From Bowdeniella nasicola (GTDB lineage Bacteria > Actinomycetota > Actinomycetes > Actinomycetales > Actinomycetaceae), in NCBI GenBank assembly GCA_030537895.1, contig JAUNVA010000004.1, positions 91,280 to 155,279 of the forward strand: a DNA stretch of 64,000 nucleotides, given 5' to 3'. This document shows, piece after piece, positions 10,916 to 20,748 of this stretch. Numbering within the stretch: position 1 is the stretch's first letter; every line of letters begins with the position of its first letter. The position numbers and the translations under genes were made by a program. A model generated the notes under the pieces. It made no database searches and had not been told where the DNA came from. It saw only the letters and a list, made by a program, of their open reading frames with translations.

Positions 10916-13042
10916 TTAGGCGTCCTCCTCCTCGCGCAGCACCGCCGCCGAACGGGGCGGCAGCACCAGGTGGCCCGTCACGCGCGTCCCTGTGAGAACG
11001 TTGAGACCGACCTGTCCGCTCAGCTCCGCAGCGCGCTCGCCATGATTCAACAGGAAGGTGAACTCTCCGCGGCGCACACTCTCCACGCCGCCGGGCAACT
11101 CCGGCGGGCAGAGCCGAGCGCGAGCCTCTGCGAGGCGCAACAGCGCGGCGCGACCCGCCGCATCGAGGTCGGTCGCGGCATACGTTCCGCCTCCGGCGCC
11201 ACAGGGGCGGTAGGTGAGCGCCGGCCAGCCCGCGAGGTCGTCATCGCTGAACGTGGCGAGCACCTCGACGTCGTCCTCAAGCGCGAGTTCCTCTGCCCAC
11301 AGTGAACCCCGGGGGGCCGGTTTCGGGTGCGCGATCCGCTCGAGCGTGCGGTCGAGGGCCGAGCCTGGCACCACCTCAATCCCCACCTCGTCGGTGGCGC
11401 CGGCCGGGTGAATGTGAGCGCTAATGGTGTCCACCCGCGGGTCGACTTCGCGCGGCCGGGCGCCCGCGGGAAGGCGGTGCTCCAGCACGCGGATGCCGAG
11501 CAGGTCACTGAGCATCGATGCGTATCCCCCCTCGATGGCCCGCCCGGTGTCATCGAGCACCCCGGTTGGCGCCGTGACGATTACCTGTGTGCCTGCATGG
11601 GCCGCGTCCGTGAGGGCCGCGGCGAGGTCCGCACTGAGAGCGAAGAGCTCGGGCACGATGATGACGCGATAGCCGCGCAGGTCGGAATCGGGGAAGACCA
11701 CGTCGACCGGATAACCGCGCTCGAATGCGGTGCCGTGCCACGCGCGCAGGGCCGCATCACCGCGGTCCGGGCCCGGACCGATGGCACTCGCCCGGTGGAA
11801 CCGCGAATCCCAATCCATGAGGAGCGCCACGTCGGCGTGCACCCGGCTCCCAACGACGTCGCTGAGGGCCGCGAGATCGTGGCCGAGCCCGACAACCTCG
11901 GGCCAAATGGTGGACTCGCGCCCCGAGTGGGAAACCATCGCCGAGTGAAACGTCTCCGCGCCGCGCACCGACTGGCGCCATTGGAACTGCATGATGGCGT
12001 CCGCGCCGTGGGCGACGCGTTGCAGGGATTGCAGGGTGAACACCCCGGGTCGCTTGCGCGAGTTGCGCTCACGCCACTGTACGGCGGAGGTGGTCTGCTC
12101 CATCAGGTAGAAGGGCCGTCCGTCCCCAAGCGAGCGCATGAGGTCCGAAACGTAGGCCGCTTCGCGGGCCGCGAGCTGGCTCACCGGCTCGGGATAGGAG
12201 TCGTCGGTGACGACATCCACGTGGCGTGCCCACTCGCGGTAGTTCACGGGTGGGAAGTCCGCCATAAAGTTCGTCGTGATGGGCACATTCGAGTGCTCCC
12301 GGATGGCCTCCTTTTCCGCCAGGTAGCAGGCGAGAAGTTCATCGGAGGAAAAGCGCGAGAAGTCGGCCTCCTGGCCGGGGTTGGGAAAGGACGGTGTTGC
12401 GGCCGGGACCCCAACTTCGTCGAAGGAGTCGTAGCGCTGGGACCAAAAAGCGGTACCCCACGCCTCATTCAGTTCCTCGATTGTGGCGTAGCGCTCGCGC
12501 AGCCAGTCTCGGAAGGCGGCCGCGGAGGTTTCGCAGTAGCACCGGGCCACGTGGTTGCCGTACTCGTTCGACACGTGCCACAGACGCACAGCCGGGTGCG
12601 TGCCATAGCGTTCGGCGAGACGCGACGCGAGGCGTGCCGAGTAACGCCGAAAGACCGGTGAAGACGGGCAGATGTGCTGACGCGAGCCGTGCCCGAGCCG
12701 TACGCCCTCGCGCGTAACCGGCAGCGTCTCGGGATAGGCGAGGCCGAGCCAGGCCGGTGGAGACGCGGTCGCGGTCGCGAGATCGACGGCGATACCGGCC
12801 TCATGCAGGGCCTCGATGACCGTATCCAGCCGTTCGAAGGTGAACTCGCCGTCGCGTGGCTCCAATTCCGCCCACGCGAAAATCGCGACCGACACCATCG
12901 TGACGCCCGCCTCACGCATGAGCGCGATGTCCTCGGCGAGGATCTCATCGGGCCACTGTTCAGGGTTGTAGTCGGCGCCATAGTGCAGGACGGGGACTCC
13001 CCCCGGCGTGGAGGTCGACAGGATCGAATGTGGGCGAGTCAT
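10916..13042 (-). CDS. Glycoside hydrolase family 42 beta-galactosidase
   Basis: A 708-residue GH42 enzyme, expected to be cytosolic and to act on lactose or plant- and milk-derived galacto-oligosaccharides. The amino-terminal TIM barrel begins YGADYNPEQWP. The acid/base glutamate lies in HVSNEYGNH (about residue 160), the nucleophile in FYLMEQTTSAVQW (about residue 320), and a cysteine pair RCYCE near the metal site follows the first. The trimerisation domain (IIVPELFALS) and the beta-sandwich tail are complete. There is no signal peptide. The start at 13042 has no good ribosome binding site; AATCAT six bases upstream may be a leaderless -10. No transporter adjoins it, although a sugar ABC importer lies 6 kb away. 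Confidence 0.93.
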   Translation of the reverse strand: MTRPHSILSTSTPGGVPVLHYGADYNPEQWPDEILAEDIALMREAGVTMVSVAIFAWAELEPRDGEFTFERLDTVIEALHEAGIAVDLATATASPPAWLGLAYPETLPVTREGVRLGHGSRQHICPSSPVFRRYSARLASRLAERYGTHPAVRLWHVSNEYGNHVARCYCETSAAAFRDWLRERYATIEELNEAWGTAFWSQRYDSFDEVGVPAATPSFPNPGQEADFSRFSSDELLACYLAEKEAIREHSNVPITTNFMADFPPVNYREWARHVDVVTDDSYPEPVSQLAAREAAYVSDLMRSLGDGRPFYLMEQTTSAVQWRERNSRKRPGVFTLQSLQRVAHGADAIMQFQWRQSVRGAETFHSAMVSHSGRESTIWPEVVGLGHDLAALSDVVGSRVHADVALLMDWDSRFHRASAIGPGPDRGDAALRAWHGTAFERGYPVDVVFPDSDLRGYRVIIVPELFALSADLAAALTDAAHAGTQVIVTAPTGVLDDTGRAIEGGYASMLSDLLGIRVLEHRLPAGARPREVDPRVDTISAHIHPAGATDEVGIEVVPGSALDRTLERIAHPKPAPRGSLWAEELALEDDVEVLATFSDDDLAGWPALTYRPCGAGGGTYAATDLDAAGRAALLRLAEARARLCPPELPGGVESVRRGEFTFLLNHGERAAELSGQVGLNVLTGTRVTGHLVLPPRSAAVLREEEDA

Positions 13043-13134
13043 AGCGGGATGATTCTCCAGTAGGTGAAACGGGCGGGCGCGCTCCGACCCCCGCCACCGA
13101 TGGGCAGCGGGGGCCGGTTCACTAAGAGGGGGGT

Positions 13135-13149
13135 CCGAGGGAACCCTCG
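13135..13149 (-). terminator. Small hairpin downstream of fbaA
   Basis: Six-base arms CGAGGG/CCCTCG with a three-base loop lie 28 bases after the fbaA stop. It is weak, and its function is inferred from position only. Confidence 0.4.
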
Positions 13150-13176
13150 CGCATCGGCTGTCGCCGACGCTGCACC

Positions 13177-14196
<1,020 letters not shown>

Positions 14197-14351
14197 AATG
14201 GCCTCCTACTTGACTCGAATATTTCCGTCCCTATTGTTTCACGATTCGGCAATTTTCTCCCCCGAGAAGTCCGTTTTCACCGCTCCGGACCCTGCTATGA
14301 TAACGCTCACATTTGATGCCTTGTATCAGGCGCATCCTAAGGAGGTCACCC

Positions 14352-15812
14352 TTGAGTCGGACCATCATTCTTGGCGCGGGGATATCCGGGCACACCGCCG
14401 CGCTTCATCTGCGTAGGACATTAGGCCCGGACCACGTCGTCACCGTCGTCTCTCCCAATTCGCATTGGAATTGGATTCCTTCAAATATCTGGGTTGGTGT
14501 CGGCGTCATGGACGGCAAGGACGTGGTGTTTCCTCTCGCCCCCGTCTATGCGAAACACAACATCGAGTTCATCCAAGCCAAGGCCACGACGATCCTGCCG
14601 AACGGAGACGACGCGGATTCGCGCGGCGCGGTCGACGTCGAGTTCACCGATCCGCAGCGCTCGGGGCAGAGCGCCCGCCTACGCTACGACTACCTCATCA
14701 ACGCAACGGGCCCGAAACTACGCTTCGAGGCAACCGAAGGCCTCGGTCCCGATGCGGGACACACCTCTTCAGTCTGCACCGCGGGCCACGCCGTCGATGC
14801 CGCCGCAGCTCTCGCCGCCACGATCGAACGCCTGAAGGCGGGCGAGAAACAGACACTCGTCGTCGGTATGGGCCACGGCACCTGTACCTGTGAGGGCGCC
14901 GCTTTCGAATACACCTTCAACGTGGAGCAGGAGCTACGCAAGGCTGGGGTACGTGAGCGCGCTGAGCTCATCTACCTGACGAATGAGGCACAGCTCGGGG
15001 ACTTCGGCGTTGATGGCATGACGTTCACCGAACGCGGCTTCCGGCAGTCCTCCCAGATGTGGACTGAATCCCTCTTCACCGAGCGCGACGTGCATTCGAT
15101 TCTCGGTGCCCACGTGCAACGGGTGGAGCCGGGCGTGATCCACTACGAAACGCTCGACGGCTCAGAGCACACGCAGAAGTTCGACTTTGCCATGCTGCTG
15201 CCACCGTTCGGCGGAGTGGGGCTCACCGCGCTCGACCGGGACGGGACGGACATCACCGCCACGCTGTTCAACCCCGCCGGATTCATGAAGGTTGATGGCA
15301 ACTACACGCCAGCACCGTACGAGGAGTGGAGCGCTGAGGACTGGCCAGAGACCTACGAGGTGCCGGGCTACCCCAACATCTTCGCTGTCGGGATCGCATT
15401 CGCACCCCCGCACCAAATTTCGAAGCCGCGCACCTCGCCACACGGCACGGTCATTACGCCGGCCCCACCCCGTACCGGCATGCCGTCGGGAGTCATGGGC
15501 AAGACTGTGGCGATGACAATCGCCGACCGCATCGCTGGGAAGGTCGATGCCGCACACAAAGCATCGATGGCACGGCTCGGCGCAGCGTGCGTGGCCTCTG
15601 CCGGCACGGGCCTGCGGTCTGGGTCGGCCGCCACCATGACGATGTTCCCCGTTGTCCCCGACTACCAGAAGTACCCGGACACGGGCGGCCGCAACCCGAA
15701 GGGAACGAGCGGCCAGATCGGACTCTCCGGGCACTGGATGAAGCTCATGCTTCACTATCTGTTTCTGTGGAAGGCCAAGGGCCGCTTCGGTTGGCACGTC
15801 ATCCCGGAATAA
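14352..15812 (+). CDS. FAD-dependent oxidoreductase of the sulfide:quinone reductase (SQR) superfamily
   Basis: A 486-residue flavoprotein starting at a TTG at 14352, chosen because a full AAGGAGG lies six bases before it and the protein then starts at the Rossmann motif ILGAGISGH (about residues 6-14). The second dinucleotide region VVGMGHGTCTCEG carries Cys178 and Cys180; with Cys142 these are the candidates for redox cysteines. The carboxy end (about 462-478) is amphipathic, suited to peripheral membrane binding. I associate the layout with the type III SQR group, some of which are annotated as selenoproteins; here the positions are plain Cys codons. The substrate (sulfide or another reductant) is inference. 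A 53-residue gene follows nine bases later. Confidence 0.75.
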   Translation: MSRTIILGAGISGHTAALHLRRTLGPDHVVTVVSPNSHWNWIPSNIWVGVGVMDGKDVVFPLAPVYAKHNIEFIQAKATTILPNGDDADSRGAVDVEFTDPQRSGQSARLRYDYLINATGPKLRFEATEGLGPDAGHTSSVCTAGHAVDAAAALAATIERLKAGEKQTLVVGMGHGTCTCEGAAFEYTFNVEQELRKAGVRERAELIYLTNEAQLGDFGVDGMTFTERGFRQSSQMWTESLFTERDVHSILGAHVQRVEPGVIHYETLDGSEHTQKFDFAMLLPPFGGVGLTALDRDGTDITATLFNPAGFMKVDGNYTPAPYEEWSAEDWPETYEVPGYPNIFAVGIAFAPPHQISKPRTSPHGTVITPAPPRTGMPSGVMGKTVAMTIADRIAGKVDAAHKASMARLGAACVASAGTGLRSGSAATMTMFPVVPDYQKYPDTGGRNPKGTSGQIGLSGHWMKLMLHYLFLWKAKGRFGWHVIPE

Positions 15813-15821
15813 GGAGATCCC

Positions 15822-15983
15822 ATGAACACCTCACCCGTCATTGAGAATTACCCGCATGCCCCGAGGCCGACCGCTCGCACCCTGTGGATGCGCCGCAGCC
15901 TTCCGATCCAGGCGGTGAAGTTCGCCGGCTCGTGCCTCACCATCATGATGATGGTGGCCAAGGGCCACGGCGGCGAGGACTAG
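15822..15983 (+). CDS. Small protein (53 residues) co-transcribed with the SQR-like gene
   Basis: The ATG at 15822 has AAGGAG six bases upstream and lies only nine bases after the SQR-like stop, so it is almost certainly translated from the same mRNA. The sequence starts MNTSPVIENYPHAPRPTART, has a basic patch LWMRRSLP, then a short semi-hydrophobic stretch with one cysteine (AGSCLTIMMMVAK) and ends GHGGED. The hydrophobic part is short for a membrane span; it may be an interfacial helix. I do not recognise the family. Position suggests an accessory of the flavoprotein. Confidence 0.75.
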   Translation: MNTSPVIENYPHAPRPTARTLWMRRSLPIQAVKFAGSCLTIMMMVAKGHGGED

Positions 15984-15995
15984 CCGCCGCGACCG

Positions 15996-16028
15996 GTGCC
16001 CCGCGGATGTCCCCCATCCGCGGGGCAC
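15996..16028. terminator. Bidirectional terminator between the SQR operon and trmH
   Basis: Fourteen-base perfect arms (GTGCCCCGCGGATG at 15996-16009, complement at 16015-16028) with a five-base loop lie between convergent genes. Confidence 0.85.
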
Positions 16029-16035
16029 GTCCTAC

Positions 16036-16641
16036 TCAGGTGTGCTGGATGCTCCACGCCCACATGGCAATCCCCGCCGCCGCACCCACGTTGATCGAGC
16101 GCGTGGACCCGTACTGGGTGATGTGGTGGACCACGGCGCACTGAGCGACCATCGCGTCGCTGAGACCGCGCGCCTCGGACCCGAAGACGAGGGCGGCGTC
16201 GCGGGCCAGATCAGCGCCCTCCAGAGGCACGGATCCGTCGATGTTATCGATCCCCACGAGCGTGAGGCCCCGGCTGGCGATCCAGGCCCCGAAGGCGTCC
16301 GCGTCTTCGTGGTGGCGCACGTGCTGGTACCGGTCGGTCACCATGGCCCCGCGCCGATTCCAGCGCCGGCGACCCACGATGTGCACCTCCGCGACGGCAA
16401 ACGCGTTCGCGGTGCGGACGATTGAGCCGATGTTGAAATCGTGGTCGAGATTCTCGATTGCCACGTGCAGCGGCCGGCGAACGCGGTCGAGATCGGCCTT
16501 GATGGCCTCCAGGCTCCAGTAGCGGTAGTGATCGGCGACATTGCGTCGATCCCCTTCGGCAAGCAGACGCCGATCATAGTGCTCACCCTCCGGCCACGCT
16601 TCCTCGCCACCCGGCCAGGGGCCCACGCCCGGGCGCGTCAC
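16036..16641 (-). CDS. SpoU/TrmH-family tRNA/rRNA 2'-O-methyltransferase
   Basis: A 201-residue SPOUT-fold RNA methyltransferase. The three family motifs are present: NIGSIVRTANAFAVAE (about residues 70-85), LVFGSEARGLS (about 150-160) and SINVGAAAGIAMW (about 182-194), which form the knotted SAM site. The RNA target cannot be told from sequence alone. It starts at a GTG that overlaps the stop of the LemA-like gene by four bases (GTGA), so the two are translationally coupled. It is the last gene of the pyrE-lemA-trmH run. Confidence 0.88.
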   Translation of the reverse strand: MTRPGVGPWPGGEEAWPEGEHYDRRLLAEGDRRNVADHYRYWSLEAIKADLDRVRRPLHVAIENLDHDFNIGSIVRTANAFAVAEVHIVGRRRWNRRGAMVTDRYQHVRHHEDADAFGAWIASRGLTLVGIDNIDGSVPLEGADLARDAALVFGSEARGLSDAMVAQCAVVHHITQYGSTRSINVGAAAGIAMWAWSIQHT

Positions 16642-17240
16642 GGCGCAGCCTCACCGTGGTCGCGGTCCTGTGCGAAGGTGGCCGACGGTGCTGCGCGTAC
16701 GGCCGGATCGGCGCTCGCGAACAGTTCAGCCGGGGCACACAGCCCAACGGCCGCGAGCGCAGTGCCCGGGAAAGAGGTGCAGCGCCCGTTATTGGCACGC
16801 ACATTCGCGTTGTAGTAACGCCGTCCGGCCGCGATCCGGTCCTCGATATTCGTGAGCTCTCCCGCGAGACGACGCACCGTGCGGTCGGCGCCAGGCTCGC
16901 CCTGGGCGTCCGCGGCGTCAAACAGGTGCTCGAGTGCCGCCGAGACGGCGTTCTCGAGCTCGGCCTTTCCGGCGGGTCCGGCCTTCATCGTGGCAGCCCG
17001 GTCGCGTGCCTGCCGCGTACTGTCCACCTGGGTGGGCGCGTCGAGACCGGCGGCGGTGAGGGCCACGAGGACGTCGTCGATCAGGTCGTGTCGCCGAGAA
17101 AGCTCGACCTCGACCTGCTTCCAGCTCTCATCGAGAGTGCGATTGAGCCGTGCAAAGGCGCGCAGGGTGACGGCAAACCAGATGATGAGGGCGAGGAGCA
17201 GGACCGCGATGATGATGAGGAGAACGGACAGGGAGTCCAC
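16638..17240 (-). CDS. LemA-family membrane-anchored protein
   Basis: A 200-residue protein with one amino-terminal membrane helix (about residues 3-27) and a helical domain typical of LemA. It contains VEVELSRRHDLIDDVL (about 43-58), the TNIEDRIAAGRRYYN segment near 130-145 and the conserved YYNANVRANN. LemA proteins are widespread and of unclear function; they expose a helical bundle on one side of the membrane. The start is a GTG at 17240, 18 bases after the pyrE stop, and it overlaps trmH by four bases. Confidence 0.85.
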   Translation of the reverse strand: MDSLSVLLIIIAVLLLALIIWFAVTLRAFARLNRTLDESWKQVEVELSRRHDLIDDVLVALTAAGLDAPTQVDSTRQARDRAATMKAGPAGKAELENAVSAALEHLFDAADAQGEPGADRTVRRLAGELTNIEDRIAAGRRYYNANVRANNGRCTSFPGTALAAVGLCAPAELFASADPAVRAAPSATFAQDRDHGEAAP

Positions 17241-17258
17241 GGCTGGTTCGACTCCGCT

Positions 17259-17834
17259 CTACACCAGATCGAGGTCTGCGAGGCCGAGTGCGAACAGGTA
17301 GGGCACGCCGAGCTCCGCAATCCGCTCCCCGGCTCCCGTGTCGCGATCGACGACGACGGCGCACGCCACCACCTCGGCGCCCGCCTCGCGAGCGGCCTCA
17401 ATGGCCGTGATCGGGGAGCCCCCCGTCGTGGAGGTGTCCTCCACGACGACGACGCGGCGTCCAGCGATGTCCGGTCCCTCGATGCGCCGCTGCATGCCGT
17501 GGGTTTTCGCCGCCTTGCGCACGACGAATGCGTCGACTGCGAGCCCCCGGGAGGCAGCGGCGTGCATGATGGCGCCCGCGACCGGGTCCGCACCGAGCGT
17601 GAGCCCCCCGACCGCGTCGATGTCATCGGGGCCGAACCCGCCCTCCTCCAGAAGGTCGAGCATTACGTGCCCGATGAGGGGCGCGGCCTCGTGGTGCAGT
17701 GTCGCGCGCCGCAGATCCACGTAGTAGTCGGAGGTGCGACCGGACGCGAGTGTCACCTCGCCGCGCACGACGCTCAGCTCGCGGACGAGCTGCGCCAATC
17801 GGGCTTTGGGGGTGTCATGGGAGAAGCGGTTCAC
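17259..17834 (-). CDS. pyrE: Orotate phosphoribosyltransferase
   Basis: A 191-residue type I phosphoribosyltransferase making OMP from orotate and PRPP in pyrimidine synthesis. The PRPP-binding loop VVVVEDTSTTGGS (about residues 122-134), the mobile catalytic segment RKAAKTHGMQRRIEG (about 95-109) and the substrate-binding SGRTSDYYVDLR (about 30-41) are intact. The start is a GTG at 17834 with TAGACT exactly six bases upstream. That hexamer contains the TAG stop of the preceding dehydrogenase gene. It leads into lemA and trmH. Confidence 0.95.
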   Translation of the reverse strand: MNRFSHDTPKARLAQLVRELSVVRGEVTLASGRTSDYYVDLRRATLHHEAAPLIGHVMLDLLEEGGFGPDDIDAVGGLTLGADPVAGAIMHAAASRGLAVDAFVVRKAAKTHGMQRRIEGPDIAGRRVVVVEDTSTTGGSPITAIEAAREAGAEVVACAVVVDRDTGAGERIAELGVPYLFALGLADLDLV

Positions 17835-17846
17835 GCCCCTAGTCTA
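17835..17846 (-). promoter_or_regulatory. Leaderless promoter of pyrE overlapping the upstream stop codon
   Basis: TAGACT (17846-17841) is spaced six bases from the pyrE GTG. Its first three bases are the TAG stop of the upstream dehydrogenase. Confidence 0.65.
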
Positions 17847-18710
17847 CGGTGCGTGCCGCGTGGCGGCGGGCTCACCCCGCAGCGCGGGCGCCCACCGGCT
17901 GGGCCCCACGAGGCGGGAAATGACGGGGCGGGGAGCGAGCCGCAGGGCAAGCTGGGCGAGGCGGTAGCGCGCCGTCGGTGTCACGTGGGTGGCCCCGCGC
18001 GCGACGGCCCGCAGGGTTTCGGTGACGACGTACTCCGCATCGATCCAGCCGATCGCCGGCCAGGCACTGTCATCCATGTGTGCGGCCCCGTGGAACTCGG
18101 TGTGCATGAGGCCGGGGCTCACCGCGGTGGCGCTTACACCGCTCCCGCGCAGCTCCGCGGCCAGCGCCTCGGTGAAGGAGCGCACCCACATCTTCGCTGA
18201 GGCGTAGGTCCCCATCGCGGTGTAGGCCGCAACCGAAGACACGTTCACGATCGCGCCGCGCCGACGGGGGATCATGGCGTGGGCGGCGGCATGACTGAGT
18301 TCGAGAACGGCACGAATCATCACCTCGACGGCCTGCACTTCCCGTTCGAGGTCTCCATCCACGAATGGTTGGCCGAGGCCGAAGCCCGCATTATTGACCA
18401 GCAGGTCGATGGGGCGCTCCACACTCGAGGTCAGGCGGGCGACGACGGCGGCGCGCCCCGCACTCGTCGCGAGGTCGGCAACCAGGACTTCGGCATTCAC
18501 CCCCGCGATCTGCCGCAGATCGTGGGCGAGCGCGCTCAGGCGTTCGGCTCGCCGCGCTACGAGCACGACGTCGTGGCCGCGAGCCGCTAGTTGCCAGGCC
18601 CACTCCGTGCCGAAGCCTGAGGAGGCACCCGTAATGAGGGTGCAGCCCTGACGGCGGGCACCGTGGGGTCGAGCGTACGAGTCGGGCCGGCGGGGTGAGG
18701 GAGTGCTCAT
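17844..18710 (-). CDS. Short-chain dehydrogenase/reductase (SDR)
   Basis: A 288-residue classical SDR with the NAD(P) motif TGASSGFG (about residues 26-33), the NNAGFG segment (about 110-115), the catalytic serine in VNVSSVAAY and the YASAK catalytic Tyr/Lys pair (about 172-176). An arginine-rich leader of about 20 residues precedes the fold. The carboxy-terminal extension (LAPRPVISRLVG) is typical of membrane-associating SDRs acting on lipids or hydrophobic alcohols. The substrate is not known. It starts at ATG 18710 with TAGCCT six bases upstream. Confidence 0.85.
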   Translation of the reverse strand: MSTPSPRRPDSYARPHGARRQGCTLITGASSGFGTEWAWQLAARGHDVVLVARRAERLSALAHDLRQIAGVNAEVLVADLATSAGRAAVVARLTSSVERPIDLLVNNAGFGLGQPFVDGDLEREVQAVEVMIRAVLELSHAAAHAMIPRRRGAIVNVSSVAAYTAMGTYASAKMWVRSFTEALAAELRGSGVSATAVSPGLMHTEFHGAAHMDDSAWPAIGWIDAEYVVTETLRAVARGATHVTPTARYRLAQLALRLAPRPVISRLVGPSRWAPALRGEPAATRHAP

Positions 18711-18722
18711 GCCATCAGGCTA
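18711..18722 (-). promoter_or_regulatory. Leaderless promoter of the SDR gene (-10 TAGCCT)
   Basis: TAGCCT (18722-18717) followed by six bases and the ATG at 18710. It directly abuts the terminator of the upstream sugar importer operon. Confidence 0.65.
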
Positions 18723-18753
18723 ACGGCCGCTGTCCCATCGGGGCAGCGGCCGT
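18723..18753 (-). terminator. Terminator of the sugar ABC importer operon
   Basis: Ten-base perfect arms (ACGGCCGCTG, complement at 18744-18753) with an eleven-base loop, 38 bases after the last permease stop. Confidence 0.75.
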
Positions 18754-18791
18754 AGGCGTAGCGCGAGGTGAGAACCCCGCGCGGTCTCTGT

Positions 18792-19697
18792 TTACCCCTT
18801 GACGGAACCGGCGGCGAGGCCGGCGCGCCAGAAGCGCTGCAGGACGAGGAAGATGATGACGAGCGGGATCACGCCGAAGAGGGACCCCATGAGGACCGAG
18901 CCGTAGTCGGGCGTGTTGTTTTGCGCCATCATGCCGTACATCCCGAGCGTGACGGGCTTCAGTTTGTTCTCGGTGATCATCATGAGGGGCAGCAGGAAGT
19001 TATTCCAGGTCGCCACGAAGATGAACAGGAAGATCGTCACCATCGCCGGTGCGAGTAGGCGTAGCACCATCGTGAAGAAGATGCGGAATTCCCCCGCCCC
19101 ATCGATGCGGGCTGCCTCGATCAGCTCGTCCGGGACCGAGGTGTCGGCATAGAGGCGTCCGAGGAAGACACCGAAGGGCGAGACACACGACGGAATGATG
19201 ATCGCCGCCATCGTGTTCGTCAGGTGCAGGGCGTGGAAGACGAGATAGAGCGGCACGGTGAGCAGTGCGATCGGCAGGAGGAGGCCCGCAAGCACCCCCA
19301 CCTGGATCACGTTGCGTCCCGCGAACCGGAACTTCGCGAGTCCGTAGCCCGCCGAGACCGACAGGAGGGTGCCGATGACACCGGCCACAGTTGAGTAAAT
19401 GATCGAGTTCGCGACCCAGGTCCAGTATTCGCCACGCGACCACGCCATGAGGCCCCGGTAGTTCTCCGGCATGGAGTTATCCGCGAACCAGAGCCCCGAG
19501 GTGGTGAACAGGTCGGCGTTGTCCTTGGTCATCGAGACGATGAGCCAGTAGATGGGAAAGAGGAAGTAGATCGCGACAAGGATCAAGATCACGCGCGTCA
19601 CGATCTTCGCGGTGCGGGAGGGATCGAGCGAACGCGGATGGTCGGCGATCGAGGGGCGGTAGGTGCGCCCGTCGGGCAGGGTGGCGGTGCGGGCCAT
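18792..19697 (-). CDS. Sugar ABC transporter permease, MalG/CUT1 type
   Basis: A 301-residue inner-membrane permease with six predicted helices and the EAA coupling loop ELIEAARIDGAGEFRIF (about residues 193-209), which docks on the ATPase. The extended first periplasmic segment and length fit CUT1 importers of di- and oligosaccharides. Its ATG shares one base with the TAA of the MalF-type permease (TAATG), so the two are translationally coupled. No ATPase gene follows; a hairpin ends the operon, so a shared MsiK-type ATPase encoded elsewhere must be assumed. Confidence 0.93.
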   Translation of the reverse strand: MARTATLPDGRTYRPSIADHPRSLDPSRTAKIVTRVILILVAIYFLFPIYWLIVSMTKDNADLFTTSGLWFADNSMPENYRGLMAWSRGEYWTWVANSIIYSTVAGVIGTLLSVSAGYGLAKFRFAGRNVIQVGVLAGLLLPIALLTVPLYLVFHALHLTNTMAAIIIPSCVSPFGVFLGRLYADTSVPDELIEAARIDGAGEFRIFFTMVLRLLAPAMVTIFLFIFVATWNNFLLPLMMITENKLKPVTLGMYGMMAQNNTPDYGSVLMGSLFGVIPLVIIFLVLQRFWRAGLAAGSVKG

Positions 19698-20674
19698 TAG
19701 TCAACCTTCCTCTGGGCGAACGCGTAGATCGCGGCGAGTACGGCGGCGATGAGCGCCATGACGATCGAGACGGCCGAGGCGGGGCCCGCGCCGGAAGGCG
19801 ACACCTGCCCCATCATCGAGTTGTAGGCCATCATCATGGGGGTGTAGTCAGCGCCCATCCACGTGTTCTGCGTGTACATCACGGTGGGCTCGTTGAACAG
19901 CTGGATCGTCCCAATGATCGAGAGCAGCACGGCGAGCAGTGCCGCCGGCCGCAACAGCGGGATCTTGATGCGACGCACGATCTGCCAGCTGGTCGCACCA
20001 TCGATGCGGGCTGCCTCGTCGAGCTCCGGCGGCACCGATTGAAGGGCCGCGAGGAAAATCAGCATGTTGTATCCGGTGAACGTCCACGTGGTCATGTTCG
20101 CCATCGAGGCGAGGATGATGTTGTGGCCGAAGAAGTTCACGTTGATCCCAAGGGCGGACAAGCCTTGGACGATCGGGCTCATCTGTGGGTTGTACAGGTA
20201 GAGCCAGACCATGGCAGCGATGATGCCGGGGATCGCGTACGGCAAGAAGAAGCCGAGGCGGAAAGCGGCGACCCGCTTGATGAGGAGGGAATCGAGGAGT
20301 AGAGCAAGCGCGAGCGCGCCGAAGATCATGATGGGGATCTGGAAGAGCCCGAACAGCAGGACCCGTCCGATGCCCTGCCAGAACCGTTCGTTACCGACGA
20401 CTTCGGCGTAGTTCTGTAGTCCGACGAAGGTTTCGACGTTCTCGCCACCGCCGAACAGGCCGCCCTTGGCTGGCACGAGTTTGTAGAACGAGCTCCGGAT
20501 CGAGACCAGGATTGGGATGAGGAAGCTCGCGGAAAAGAAGATGAGGAACGGGGCGAGGAAGGTCCAACCGTAGCGGGCCTCCCGGCGGCGCCGGGCGCGG
20601 ATCAGTTTCCTGTTCTGCTCTCCCGGCGCCGCCGATGGCCTACCCTCGGCGCGCGGAATCGATCGAGTAGTCAC
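19697..20674 (-). CDS. Sugar ABC transporter permease, MalF/CUT1 type
   Basis: A 325-residue permease with a basic amino terminus (KLIRARRRREARYGW) followed by six predicted membrane helices. The EAA loop is ELDEAARIDGATSWQIV (about residues 222-238). The start is a GTG at 20674 with GGGAGG further upstream. It pairs with the MalG-type permease downstream and the lipoprotein 75 bases upstream to form the importer. The substrate is unknown but should be an oligosaccharide. Confidence 0.93.
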   Translation of the reverse strand: MTTRSIPRAEGRPSAAPGEQNRKLIRARRRREARYGWTFLAPFLIFFSASFLIPILVSIRSSFYKLVPAKGGLFGGGENVETFVGLQNYAEVVGNERFWQGIGRVLLFGLFQIPIMIFGALALALLLDSLLIKRVAAFRLGFFLPYAIPGIIAAMVWLYLYNPQMSPIVQGLSALGINVNFFGHNIILASMANMTTWTFTGYNMLIFLAALQSVPPELDEAARIDGATSWQIVRRIKIPLLRPAALLAVLLSIIGTIQLFNEPTVMYTQNTWMGADYTPMMMAYNSMMGQVSPSGAGPASAVSIVMALIAAVLAAIYAFAQRKVD

Positions 20675-20748
20675 TGCGTGTGGTCCTCCCGTGTTCTTCC
20701 CTCAGCGTGGGAGCTCCCACGCGATGACATCGATCGATTGCCCATGGG

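Noticed and set aside
14880..14895. Possible selenocysteine codon in the SQR-like gene
   Set aside because: The group includes selenoproteins, but the frame here has ordinary TGT codons at both positions and no in-frame TGA.
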